Shown here piece by piece: positions 48,301 through 55,085 of a DNA stretch of 64,000 nt. The position numbers and the translations under genes were made by a program. The notes beneath the pieces are model-generated. The model searched no databases. It was given only the letters and a program-made list of their open reading frames with translations, and had not been told where the DNA came from. The DNA is from Lytechinus pictus. Its lineage: Eukaryota; Echinodermata; Echinoidea; Temnopleuroida; Toxopneustidae. Each line of letters opens with the position of its first letter. The first letter of the stretch is position 1. The DNA lies in NCBI RefSeq assembly GCF_037042905.1, contig NW_026974140.1, forward strand, positions 16,170,001 through 16,234,000. The letters are read 5' to 3'.

Positions 48301-51300
48301 TATATCATTAATGGATACACATAGAAAAAACAGTGAATTTAAGCTCCATAATGCCGTAACGCACAAAAACAACATTTTGCGCGCGCGAAATGACCTGAAA
48401 GTACCCAAAATTAATTATAGGCGATTTTGAGCATTTTTCAATTTTGACGAGCACGTACGCGCGCGTCATGACCTCTGTAAGACCTTTGATAACTTCGAAA
48501 GTTGACCTTTGACCTAAAGTTTATTTGATGTAAATATGATTGATTATTGATGATCCGTTATGTAGATATGATGAAATAAAGGATTTTACAAAATGGCGCG
48601 TAGATGATGTCATCATGACCAGATGACTCTGAAAAGCTTAGTAGAGCGTCTCTATGACAGACTTTATATGACGAAAAAATTCAGCGAAATTGATACAGCC
48701 GATTTGGAGAAAAGTTACTGACAAACATAGGTACGAAAAATAATTAAATAAATAAAGAAAATTCTGACAAAATTAAGAGGTGATCTGTCAGAGACAGACC
48801 ACCTAATGAATGTTATCATGCTATCAAATACACAAGAGAGACAAACATGATTGTCGACTCAAGAGATTGTTATGAAGGCACAATCTTATCATGTGGATTC
48901 ATAAATGGGGTCTAAGTCTACAATCTAATACATGCATTTATTAAACATAATAAAGGGTTTTCCTATAACATTTCTATTATCTACAATCATGTGTGGCATT
49001 ATCCTTAGAACATCCAATATTGAATATAATTAAATTGTCAATCAATTCAATATTTAACCAAGATAAATGTATGTTTATATAAACAATATAAATTGGGTTG
49101 AATTTCATTGAAATTGAAAGAAGCATGGGAAATGGATTGGAATATTAGTATCATGCGATAAATATCCTCCTGGAAACAAAAATAAAAACAACAATTTAAA
49201 GAATATTTCCAACTTACCCTTTTAGGAGCCAGCTATCTATATCTGAGACTGACAAGAATTTGATAAGAACCCATATAAAGCAGGGAACAAATGCTAGAGT
49301 GAAGAGCTGTACATAGCAGTGCAGCTTGACATGTAGCAGTGCACTCTTCAGGTCCTATAAGATAAACAATATCAGTGAATATATAAAGAACTTCATCTAT
49401 TAATTAACAAGTACATGTACAGTCAAAACTAATCAACTGAAGAAATATTTGATAATGCCATTTTGTAGCTCAATTAAACACCAAAATTTGTCTCTCAAAA
49501 TAACATAAAGGATAAAAACATTATATAGAGAAATAACTCGAGATGTATAAAGTGAACATACAGGTATCTGCTAATGAATCTCTAGGTTCACAAAGGAAAT
49601 TAGACAAACTTACCAGTAAACAAGAACAAAAATCAAAATGCTATAAAGAGAGTTGTTCAATCGCGAAAGAAAACTACTCCCTGAACACATGTAGATTGTT
49701 CATTAGAGACAGCATATATCTTTGAATGGCAAAAACATATCATCCCAGTATGCGGGAAATTCTCTTTTAAGTTGCATCAAATGAAAGAGGAAGAATTAAG
49801 CTCTAATATATACGCTAGTCATGAAATGTAAATGTGATGTGGTTTATGATAAAACATAAATGATACATTTGTTTTGTTTACTTGGGATGCATTGTATTTG
49901 TAAAAAATAATTGATCAGATACCAGAAACCATGAATGGTGTAGAAGTTCAAGTTGATCCTGTCATTCAGCCATTTTTAGGCTACACCCACTTTGTCTTCT
50001 TTCCAATTGCCACTTGGTCTAAACCCTCTTTGTTTACTTTCCATTTGGTCTAATTCCATATGGTATAATCCTAGTTCTACTACCACCATTTTGTCTAATT
50101 TTTATACCCATTCCATTTAATATCCACTTGGTCTAACACAACTTTGTTTATGATTAGATGAATTGAAATGAAACAATCTGGGTATGTGAATGATTATTAT
50201 AAACAAGGCACTAGACCAAATGGGTATTACATGTAAACAAAGTGATGGTTGGATTAAAGAGTACTTAGACCACTTGATAGAAGACCAAGTGGGTTTGAAT
50301 AGCCATGATGGTGTTAGCAAAAAAAACTAAACTTTCTTATCAGACTATTTTTAATACTAAATGGTACTGCTGCTGCTACTACTCATCTACTACTACTACT
50401 ACATGTACTACTACTACTACTGCTACTACTTTTACTACTACTGCTTTTACTACTACATGTACTACTACTACTACTACTACTAGTTACACTACTACTACTA
50501 CTGACACAAAAACAAAACAAAACAAACAAAATAACATCAACAATAATAATAATATTGTAGCATAATGAGTTATACCTTTAAGATGTATTTCATAGTTTAA
50601 TCGTAGAGGGCGATATTTTAGTTGTGATATGCTTTGCGATTATTGGAGAAGTACGTCAGTTTGCTGGGAGCTGCGGTGGCGTGCGGTTGTAAGATGTAAG
50701 CTCCGAATAAATCAAGTTGAACTGTATATTGAATATCTCCCAAGTTGCTTCATTTGCATGATTTAGGGTGAGTGAGCGGGTGATTCGGTGTATTGCAGAG
50801 GAGCGAGAGAGTGTACCACGTTGCACAATATACTTTTGTGAGCGAACCTGCCCAAAAGAGATATATAAGTGAGGAGAAGCGTGGACCGGGTTCTGGAGAC
50901 TGCGAGACGGCAGAACGCTACCCCGACAGAGCTCGGTTACGCCACACTGGTGGCAGCGGTGGGATTGAACAACGTGGTATTGGAAGCTCAGACAACTTAG
51001 GCGCCTGTATTACAGGGAGCGCCACGTATATCGCCTATGAAGATTGCCTGGAGAGAGGCAAGAAGAGAGCGCCTATGCACGTTGGTGAATAGCGCCCTGG
51101 ATGTGTGTGGCGGAGATAGTGCCTACACACGTTGGTGAATAGCGCCCTGGATGTGTGTGGCGGAGATATAGTGCCTACACACGTTCGTGAATAGCGCCCT
51201 GGATGTGTGTGGCGGAGATAGTGCCTACACACGTTGGTGAATAGCGCCCTGGGTGTGTGTGGTGGAGATAGTGCCTACACACGTTGGTGAATAGCGCCCT

Positions 51301-54300
51301 GGGTGTGTGTGGCGGAGATAGTGCCTACACACGTTGGTAAATAGCGCAGTGGATGTGTGTGGCGGAGATAGTGCCTACACACGTTGGTGAATAGCGCATT
51401 GGGTGTGTGTGGCGGAGATAGTGCCTACACACGTTGGTGAATAGCGCCCTGGATGTGTGTGGCGGAGATAGTGCCTACACACGTTGGTGAATAGCGCCCT
51501 GGGTGTGTGTGGCGGAGATAGCGCCTACACACGTTGGTGAATGGAGCTTTGGGTGTGTGTGGCGGAGATAGCGCCTATACACGTGGGTGAATAGCGCCTA
51601 TTGAGTCGGTGTGTAGACGACAGCGTGGATAGCGCCTATACATGTAAATGTATAGCGCCTACGACGAGTGGCTATGAAGAATGGATCTGAAATTCCTTGC
51701 AGGATAAGTGCAGCGTGGAGATGGGGATCTCTGAACGTCGAAGAGAAGTACTTGTTGGATATGCAGATACTAGCAACGAGGGAACTGGAGCTGTCTTATG
51801 TTGGGAAGGAGCAAGTCATATCCTATGCTAGTGGGGTACTGCATTCAGAAAGCAGAGAAAAAACTACTATGGGGCTCAAAAGGAGTCATGGGCCATGGTA
51901 GTATTTCGGAGCTGCAACAGAACTTCTATGGGCGGAGATCAGGAAGGATCATCGGGCACTTGGATCTTTGCAGAGGCAAGGGTGGTTGCCGTGGAACTTG
52001 ACATCAGCAATGAGCAGATACCAACAGAAAGAACCTTCGATCAGGTAGATCTTGGAAGCAGAGCATCAGTCAGTCGACCGGCTCGATTGGTCAACGGTGG
52101 CTTCAAAGTCTAGTGTGGAGAAGTCCTATTGGAGGATGCACAGCTGGAGATGAAGCAAGACATACTCTACAGGAAGTAGGAGTGTGACCAAGGTCGGAAT
52201 GTAACATGGCATGTGATGTTGTTCTTCAGATAGATAGTTCGAAGGAATTGCGTTGGATGCACATCCGCTGATTGTTACGACAGGGTAACGCCTTGGCCTC
52301 CAAAGAAGTCTTTATAGAGAGAGATCGAGATGATGAAAAGTAGTTCTAGACATGCGCTTTGAAGAAACCCCAAGAAGAAATCCTCTAGCACTTAGAAATC
52401 TGCAGAATAGATATTGGACATAACTTTCGCTATAACTTTGTGCCAGAAACAGTAAAAGACTCTGATGCATTTGATTTTTGTATTCAAAATGTTGTTTTAT
52501 GCCTTGATGTATGCTTTATTTTTTGTTGCTTCGATGTTTTCCCTTTCCTATTTTCTTACCTTTCTTATGTAATTCTCATCTTGACGTTTTCCTGATCAAT
52601 ACAACTCTGTTTGCTCTTTCTATCTATTTCTGTATATAGATTGTTTTGGTTGTTAATGTAAGAACGGTATCCCTTTATGTACTATGCCAATGTATATACC
52701 TGTATACTTTTAACGATGTTTTAATGTTTTATTTTCTTCTTTGGAAGAGCGAGATAACATTTGAAGAAATTCATTTTTATGTTTTGTTGTTAATATACCT
52801 GGTCCGAGGACAGCCCAGACTTGGGGAGGGGCTGTGTAGCATAATGAGTTATACCTTTAAGATGTATTTCATAGTTTAATCGTAGAGGGCGATATTTTAG
52901 TTGTGATATGCTTTGCGATTATTGGAGAAGTACGTCAGTTTGCTGGGAGCTGCGGTGGCGTGCGGTTGTAAGATGTAAGCTCCGAATAAATCAAGTTGAA
53001 CTGTATATTGAATATCTCCCAAGTTGCTTCATTTGCATGATTTAGGGTGAGTGAGCGGGTGATTCGGTGTATTGCAGAGGAGCGAGAGAGTGTACCACGT
53101 TGCACAATATACTTTTGTGAGCGAACCTGCCCAAAAGAGATATATAAGTGAGGAGAAGCGTGGACCGGGTTCTGGAGACTGCGAGACGGCAGAACGCTAC
53201 CCCGACAGAGCCCGGTTACGCCACAATATGATATTATGAAGCATTTACAAATCCTATTACTAATATAATTGGGTAAATATCCACTCAGGAATTTCAATCT
53301 TGCTGAAAACTGCATGTAGTTAGTGGCTAGACGATAGCTTACTAAGCTTGTAATTTGAATAGGTAAGCAAAAAAATATATCAAGCAGGTGCTATTAGCCT
53401 CAAAATGGATAAATCAGTGATTGCAGCAAGCATAAATGGGGGGGGGGGGGGTGGTATACATGTAGGCGTGCCGCGTGCGGATTACAAAAAGGCTTGAAAC
53501 CCAAAGATGTTTTCTTGCCCAACTCTGTACAAATTGATCTTGTGGTTCTTGATCCACAAAACAAGAAAGCCACATATATAAAAAAAAGATGAAATCAATG
53601 TTTCATTTTATAAGGAAACTTAAGCAGAAAACGGATCTATACGTACATCTGATACTGATTTGCTGTATATGCATACTCCACCAAGTCCACTTACATGTAC
53701 CTTGACAGACTACACATGAAATTTAGGTGCAATAGCAGTCATAAATTATAGTGATTTCATAAAAATGTATATCTGAGATGTAGTTCACGCTAGTTTCTTT
53801 TGGTATGTACATAGCTACTTACCTCTGTTTTTAGTGAAAGACCACTATTGAAGAATATGATGGACACCGCCAGATATTTGACAGTTATCTCTGGTAGAAG
53901 AGGTCCTGAAGAGAAAGAGGAAACCCAATTTCTTGTACTTTTCTTAGATTTTGAAGCATGCAAACTTTGAAAGCAATATAGTACCTCATACTTGGGATGC
54001 TTTCTAGACATTTAGTGATATAAGAGAGACGATTTTCCATATCACAGACTTAGCTTACTAAAATTTAAACCTTGATTATGAATAATTATTATTTAATAAT
54101 TATTTATAGTCAATGTTCAAATTTTATTGTTAAATAATCATTTTTATCTATAAATTGTTTTTCAAAACGGCATTTTGTAACATCGCTTATCGAAGCTACT
54201 TCATAACGAAGCGGTTCAAGCCTATTGTATTTGTGATGTTTACGAATGGATCGAGGAATCTACTTGAAATCGGTTTGGTAAGAAACCTCATTTTTCATAT

Positions 54301-55085
54301 TTATACATATATAGTTTTTTCGTTCCTTCATACGCCTAATGTGTATAGATAAATAAAATCCAACAAATTTAGGTGATTTATAGCTTTAATTATGGATTTC
54401 CGAGGGAAATCCATTCATGTTTATACGTCCCGCTTAAGCAAGTATGGGGAGGGTTTCAAGGCTCCATGATGATAAGTATATGTAAAAATATTTAATATAT
54501 TTCAAGGCTAGGCCCCCACCCCCAGGGCCTTTTAGTTTAATTTATGAGCCCCTTCAACCCTGACAGACTTGTTGTCATAATTAATGTGAAGTCTGAAGAC
54601 TAGTTTTAGAGGTGGACTTCTTTCAGTGTAAATATATTAAACATTAGTACTAAACTAAGACAAAATGACAAAACCAAAATCAAGTTAAATCAATTTTGAC
54701 AATCAAAACAAGGGCTAAATATTCACTTGTTTTTTGCGGATTTAACAAGTCAACAGCTGGGCATAGTAGTATATAAATCTATTTCCCTTTTCTACTTAAA
54801 AAAACAACTTAACAACAATTGTAATAATGATTAATGACTGAAAAAACATGAAAAGTCAAGATTGAATTTGATTCTGCCTGTATTTATTTTAATAATTGAC
54901 ATTACAGATATTTACATTTAGTTGATTTACAAATACAATTTAGCATGTTTATGAAATTTTGATATCTTCTTTTTTCTATGCTTACCGCCTTTCTGTCCAA
55001 TTGACGGCTCTGCTCTTGCAGCAAGTATGACAACTATGATCCCTATCAAAAACCAATTTTCTTTAAACTTCTCAAGCAACCCCAT
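20058..55085 (-). CDS. SLC10A7: SLC10A7, sodium/bile-acid-cotransporter-family protein, complete, 11 exons
   Basis: Multi-pass membrane protein of the SLC10/BASS family. Vertebrate SLC10A7 sits in secretory-pathway and plasma membranes, limits store-operated calcium entry, and its loss causes a skeletal and enamel disorder; no transported solute is settled. The 11 exons below give 1,077 nt: 358 residues plus stop, close to human isoforms of 340-358. Every GT-AG junction keeps phase. Conserved blocks along the protein: [53 protein letters not shown] (family core motif), [62 protein letters not shown] and [20 protein letters not shown]. Start at 55085 gives [12 protein letters not shown], like the human N terminus. 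Introns are large and full of mobile elements. Confidence 0.95.
20448..21418 (+). mobile_element. Helentron-like tandem-core element, copy A (971 bp)
   Basis: The left end ACAAGTGG is followed by GTCTCACCTGCAT (20469-20481); the right end has the exact complement ATGCAGGTGAGAC (21402-21414) and then an A run. The distal arm also pairs with a nearby GTCTCAC to make a 3' hairpin. The core has tandem units of about 162-192 bp, each carrying TGACCTTTGACCT (starts 20661, 20823, 20986, 21178). A GCC/GTC trinucleotide run lies just before the 3' hairpin. No coding capacity. Near-identical to copy B at 32146. Layout fits Helentron-associated (HINE) or pearl-type elements; class is inference. Confidence 0.8.
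22306..22750 (+). mobile_element. Helentron-like tandem-core element, copy C (445 bp)
   Basis: Same plan as copy A with different sequence: left end ACAAGGTGG, then GTCTTGCCTGA (22329-22339); right end TTCAGGCGAGAC plus A run. A 3' hairpin is formed by GTCTCCGCCGAAC and GTTCAGGCGAGAC around three T. Core of about two diverged units, one with a perfect TGACCTTTGACCT at 22385. Confidence 0.7.
24603..24753 (-). CDS. SLC10A7: SLC10A7 exon 10
   Basis: Encodes [20 protein letters not shown] and [20 protein letters not shown] (human [20 protein letters not shown]). Acceptor atcag, donor gtaaga. Confidence 0.96.
25422..25547 (-). CDS. SLC10A7: SLC10A7 exon 9
   Basis: Encodes [20 protein letters not shown] and then [20 protein letters not shown], matching human [20 protein letters not shown]. 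Acceptor attcag, donor gtaagt. An open frame on the opposite strand overlaps it and is a shadow. Confidence 0.95.
26229..26427. mobile_element. MITE-like element, about 199 bp
   Basis: Left end GGGCAATTCCATAAAAT and right end ATTTTATGGAATTGCCC are exact complements over 17 bp. Inside them TGTACATCTGACCCCC and GGGGGTCGGATGTACA match inverted with one difference. In SLC10A7 intron 8. Confidence 0.75.
26436..26560 (+). repeat. Dispersed repeat, shared with 63667-64000
   Basis: The stretch starting TTTAAAGACGAATTCCAC and containing AGTTGATTTGAATAAA, CATAACAC and TCAGATGTA recurs at 63667 with scattered differences. The 3' border is not clear. Confidence 0.6.
26905..27070 (-). CDS. SLC10A7: SLC10A7 exon 8
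   Basis: Encodes [18 protein letters not shown], then [18 protein letters not shown], strongly matching human. Acceptor cttcag, donor gtgagt. Confidence 0.96.
27315..27456. mobile_element. CAGGGGCC-type MITE-like element
   Basis: Left end CAGGGGCCTGTAACACAAAG; right end CTTTGTGTTACAGG. Same family as 60272-60407. In SLC10A7 intron 7. Confidence 0.6.
27738..27821 (-). CDS. SLC10A7: SLC10A7 exon 7
   Basis: Encodes [20 protein letters not shown] and VPVIAGQ (human [20 protein letters not shown]). Acceptor tttcag, donor gtaaga. Confidence 0.95.
29445..29500. repeat. Two interleaved perfect palindromes
   Basis: A 22-bp arm (29445-29466) has its exact complement at 29473-29494 around a 6-nt loop. 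TTGCTAAAACAA (29465-29476) has its exact complement at 29489-29500. The two pairings overlap and exclude each other. In SLC10A7 intron 6. Confidence 0.8.
29634..29960 (+). repeat. 110-bp tandem repeat, about 3 copies
   Basis: ATCAATATTTGAAGAAATAT begins at 29634, 29744 and 29854. The first two units are nearly identical, the third diverges and fades out. In SLC10A7 intron 6. Confidence 0.85.
30209..30244 (-). CDS. SLC10A7: SLC10A7 exon 6, 36-nt microexon
   Basis: Encodes [12 protein letters not shown] (human GIVITPLLLLLF). Acceptor ttacag, donor gtaagt; phase 0. Confidence 0.92.
31527..31737 (+). promoter_or_regulatory. Cluster of AGGTCA half-sites
   Basis: TGAAGGTCA occurs at 31564, 31602, 31690 and 31729, with further AGGTCA at 31527 and 31589, all on the plus strand in about 210 bp. 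TNAAGGTCA is the extended half-site bound by monomeric nuclear receptors of the ERR and NR5 groups. The stretch may be a degenerate short tandem repeat, so function is unproven. In SLC10A7 intron 5. Confidence 0.35.
32046..32084 (-). CDS. SLC10A7: SLC10A7 exon 5, 39-nt microexon
   Basis: Encodes exactly [13 protein letters not shown], identical to human. Acceptor tcacag, donor gtaagt; phase 0 both sides. A mobile element ends 61 bp upstream of its acceptor in transcript order. Confidence 0.95.
32146..33404 (+). mobile_element. Helentron-like tandem-core element, copy B, with nested SINE
   Basis: Near-identical to copy A over its whole length. Ends GTCTCACCTGCAT (32167-32179) and ATGCAGGTGAGAC (33387-33399). 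TGACCTTTGACCT starts at 32637, 32799, 32962 and 33154, with the same spacing as in A. Differences: a 273-bp SINE insertion, a 4-nt insertion near 32600 and a longer GCC/GTC run before the 3' hairpin. In SLC10A7 intron 4, ending 61 bp from microexon 5. Confidence 0.82.
32223..32495 (+). mobile_element. tRNA-derived SINE nested in copy B
   Basis: Pol III promoter blocks: box A TGGCCCAGTGG (32232-32242) and box B GGTTCGAATCC (32276-32286). It has an unrelated body and an ATT-repeat tail. Copy A lacks it at the same point, so the borders are exact. No clear target duplication, though the repeat tail blurs the right junction. Confidence 0.88.
33405..35925. other. SLC10A7 intron 4, remainder
   Basis: CT-rich simple sequence (about 33650-34560), a GC-richer non-repetitive stretch at 34560-34830 for which I have no assignment, and an ATC microsatellite at 35545-35670. 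Confidence 0.6.
35926..36001 (-). CDS. SLC10A7: SLC10A7 exon 4 (family core motif)
   Basis: Encodes [20 protein letters not shown] and VGGNE. The proline-rich turn lies in the discontinuous helix region typical of this family. Acceptor gacag, donor gtgagt. Confidence 0.95.
43260..43272. repeat. G homopolymer
   Basis: Run of G in SLC10A7 intron 3; similar runs lie at about 53439 and 56340, and C runs at about 56838 and 57500. Confidence 0.85.
43660..44238. mobile_element. GC-rich MITE-like element, 579 bp
   Basis: Ends TTAGGCTAAGGTCACAACT and AGTTGTGACTTAAGCCTAA, a 19-bp inverted repeat with two mismatches. GCCTGCTCGG and its complement lie just inside. Much richer in G+C than the surrounding intron, with repeated CGGCG and CCGGGC motifs. 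No convincing ORF. Confidence 0.75.
44704..45538 (+). mobile_element. Helentron-like tandem-core element, copy D (835 bp)
   Basis: Left end ACAAGG, then GTCTCGCCCAC (44726-44736); right end GTGGGCGAGAC (45524-45534) plus A run. A 3' hairpin is formed by GTCTTGCCTCACC and GGTGGGCGAGAC. The core is four units of exactly 157 bp, each with TGACCTTTGACCT (44875, 45032, 45189, 45346). Sequence unrelated to A/B outside these motifs. In SLC10A7 intron 3. Confidence 0.82.
45545..45915 (+). pseudogene. Retroelement ORF C-terminal fragment, frameshifted
   Basis: One frame reads [20 protein letters not shown] to [14 protein letters not shown]. After a shift near 45735 it continues [20 protein letters not shown] and [15 protein letters not shown], then TAA. 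I recognise this text as recurring near the 3' end of retroelement ORFs in invertebrate genomes but cannot name the family. The D...ELT pattern resembles a PD-(D/E)XK nuclease core (inference). It starts 7 bp after element D. Confidence 0.5.
47095..48807 (+). mobile_element. Helentron-like element, copy E (1713 bp)
   Basis: Left end ATTAGGTGGTCTGTC (47095-47109) and right end GACAGACCACCTAAT (48793-48807) are exact complements. The right arm also forms a terminal hairpin with AGGTGATCTGTC (48778-48789) around AGA. It contains a GATA/GACA microsatellite (about 47110-47420), a tRNA-like block and one TGACCTTTGACCT (48503). Same 5' motif plus 3' hairpin layout as A-D, but no A run at the end and no tandem core. 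Confidence 0.65.
47530..47620 (-). ncRNA. tRNA-like sequence followed by T run
   Basis: On the minus strand: box A TAGCTCAATCGG (47610-47599) and box B GGTTCGAGTCC (47557-47547), then about 19 T (47532-47514), a pol III stop. The acceptor stem and anticodon arm do not pair, so it is a tRNA-derived relic or SINE head rather than a working tRNA. Confidence 0.5.
49218..49354 (-). CDS. SLC10A7: SLC10A7 exon 3
   Basis: Encodes [20 protein letters not shown] and ends [10 protein letters not shown], matching human SALVHLKLHLFIQIFTLAF and INEWLLKG. Acceptor tatag, donor gtaagt. Confidence 0.93.
49978..50303. mobile_element. Foldback element with repeated CACTTGGTCTA motifs
   Basis: Left half repeats variants of CCACTTGGTCTAA; right half repeats the complement TTAGACCAAATGG. 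Outer ends GGCTACACCCACTTTGTCT and AGACCAAGTGGGTTTGAATAG match inverted with a small gap. A related, more decayed stretch lies at about 25800-26150. Confidence 0.65.
50360..50510. repeat. ACT trinucleotide microsatellite
   Basis: Long ACT runs, giving a spurious threonine-rich open frame. Confidence 0.9.
50556..50946 (+). repeat. 5' LTR, 391 bp
   Basis: Contains AATAAA near 50706 and ATATATAAG near 50861, candidate poly(A) and TATA signals. Paired with 52835-53225. Confidence 0.92.
51070..51620 (+). repeat. 50-bp minisatellite, about 11 units
   Basis: Units begin GCCTACACACGTTGGTGAAT and run through AGCGCCCTGGATGTGTGTGG. Starts occur every 50 bp from 51173 to 51573, with a 52-bp unit before. 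Sits inside the LTR element just past the 5' LTR; edges decay to shorter GATAGCGCCTA motifs. Confidence 0.92.
52835..53225 (+). repeat. 3' LTR, 391 bp
   Basis: Nearly identical to the 5' LTR; followed by ATATG. Confidence 0.92.
53823..53905 (-). CDS. SLC10A7: SLC10A7 exon 2
   Basis: Encodes [20 protein letters not shown] and GLSLKTE, near-identical to human; acceptor cttcag, donor gtaagt. Confidence 0.96.
54986..55085 (-). CDS. SLC10A7: SLC10A7 exon 1 (start codon)
   Basis: Encodes [20 protein letters not shown] and then [14 protein letters not shown], the first membrane segment; donor GCG-gtaagc. Human begins [20 protein letters not shown]. Confidence 0.95.

Larger units (their letters stand above)
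36002..49217 (-). other. SLC10A7 intron 3, 13.2 kb
   Basis: Contains elements D (44704-45538) and E (47095-48807) of the Helentron-like family, a 579-bp MITE-like element, a retroelement fragment at 45545-45915, and G-run and CT-rich simple sequence. From about 36002 to 43600 I see AT-rich sequence with no supportable gene. Confidence 0.75.
50556..53225 (+). mobile_element. Young non-autonomous LTR retrotransposon, 2.67 kb
   Basis: Two direct repeats of 391 bp (50556-50946 and 52835-53225) start TGTAGCATAATGAG and end TTACGCCACA, i.e. TG...CA. I find one difference between them by eye (GAGCTCGG versus GAGCCCGG), so insertion is recent. ATAT on both sides is a probable 4-bp target duplication. 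A primer-site-like TGGTGGCAGCGGTGGGA follows the 5' LTR, and the purine-rich GGGGAGGGG precedes the 3' LTR. The 1.9 kb interior has no gag or pol; it holds a 50-bp minisatellite. The element is antisense to SLC10A7. Confidence 0.92.
49355..53822 (-). other. SLC10A7 intron 2
   Basis: Holds a foldback element (49978-50303), an ACT microsatellite, and the LTR element at 50556-53225. Confidence 0.8.

Noticed and set aside
50305..50565. Threonine-rich ORF
   Set aside because: Translation of the ACT microsatellite.
51035..51232. Repetitive ORF with [13 protein letters not shown] units
   Set aside because: Read-through of the 50-bp minisatellite; the period is not a multiple of three, so the frame is not maintained.
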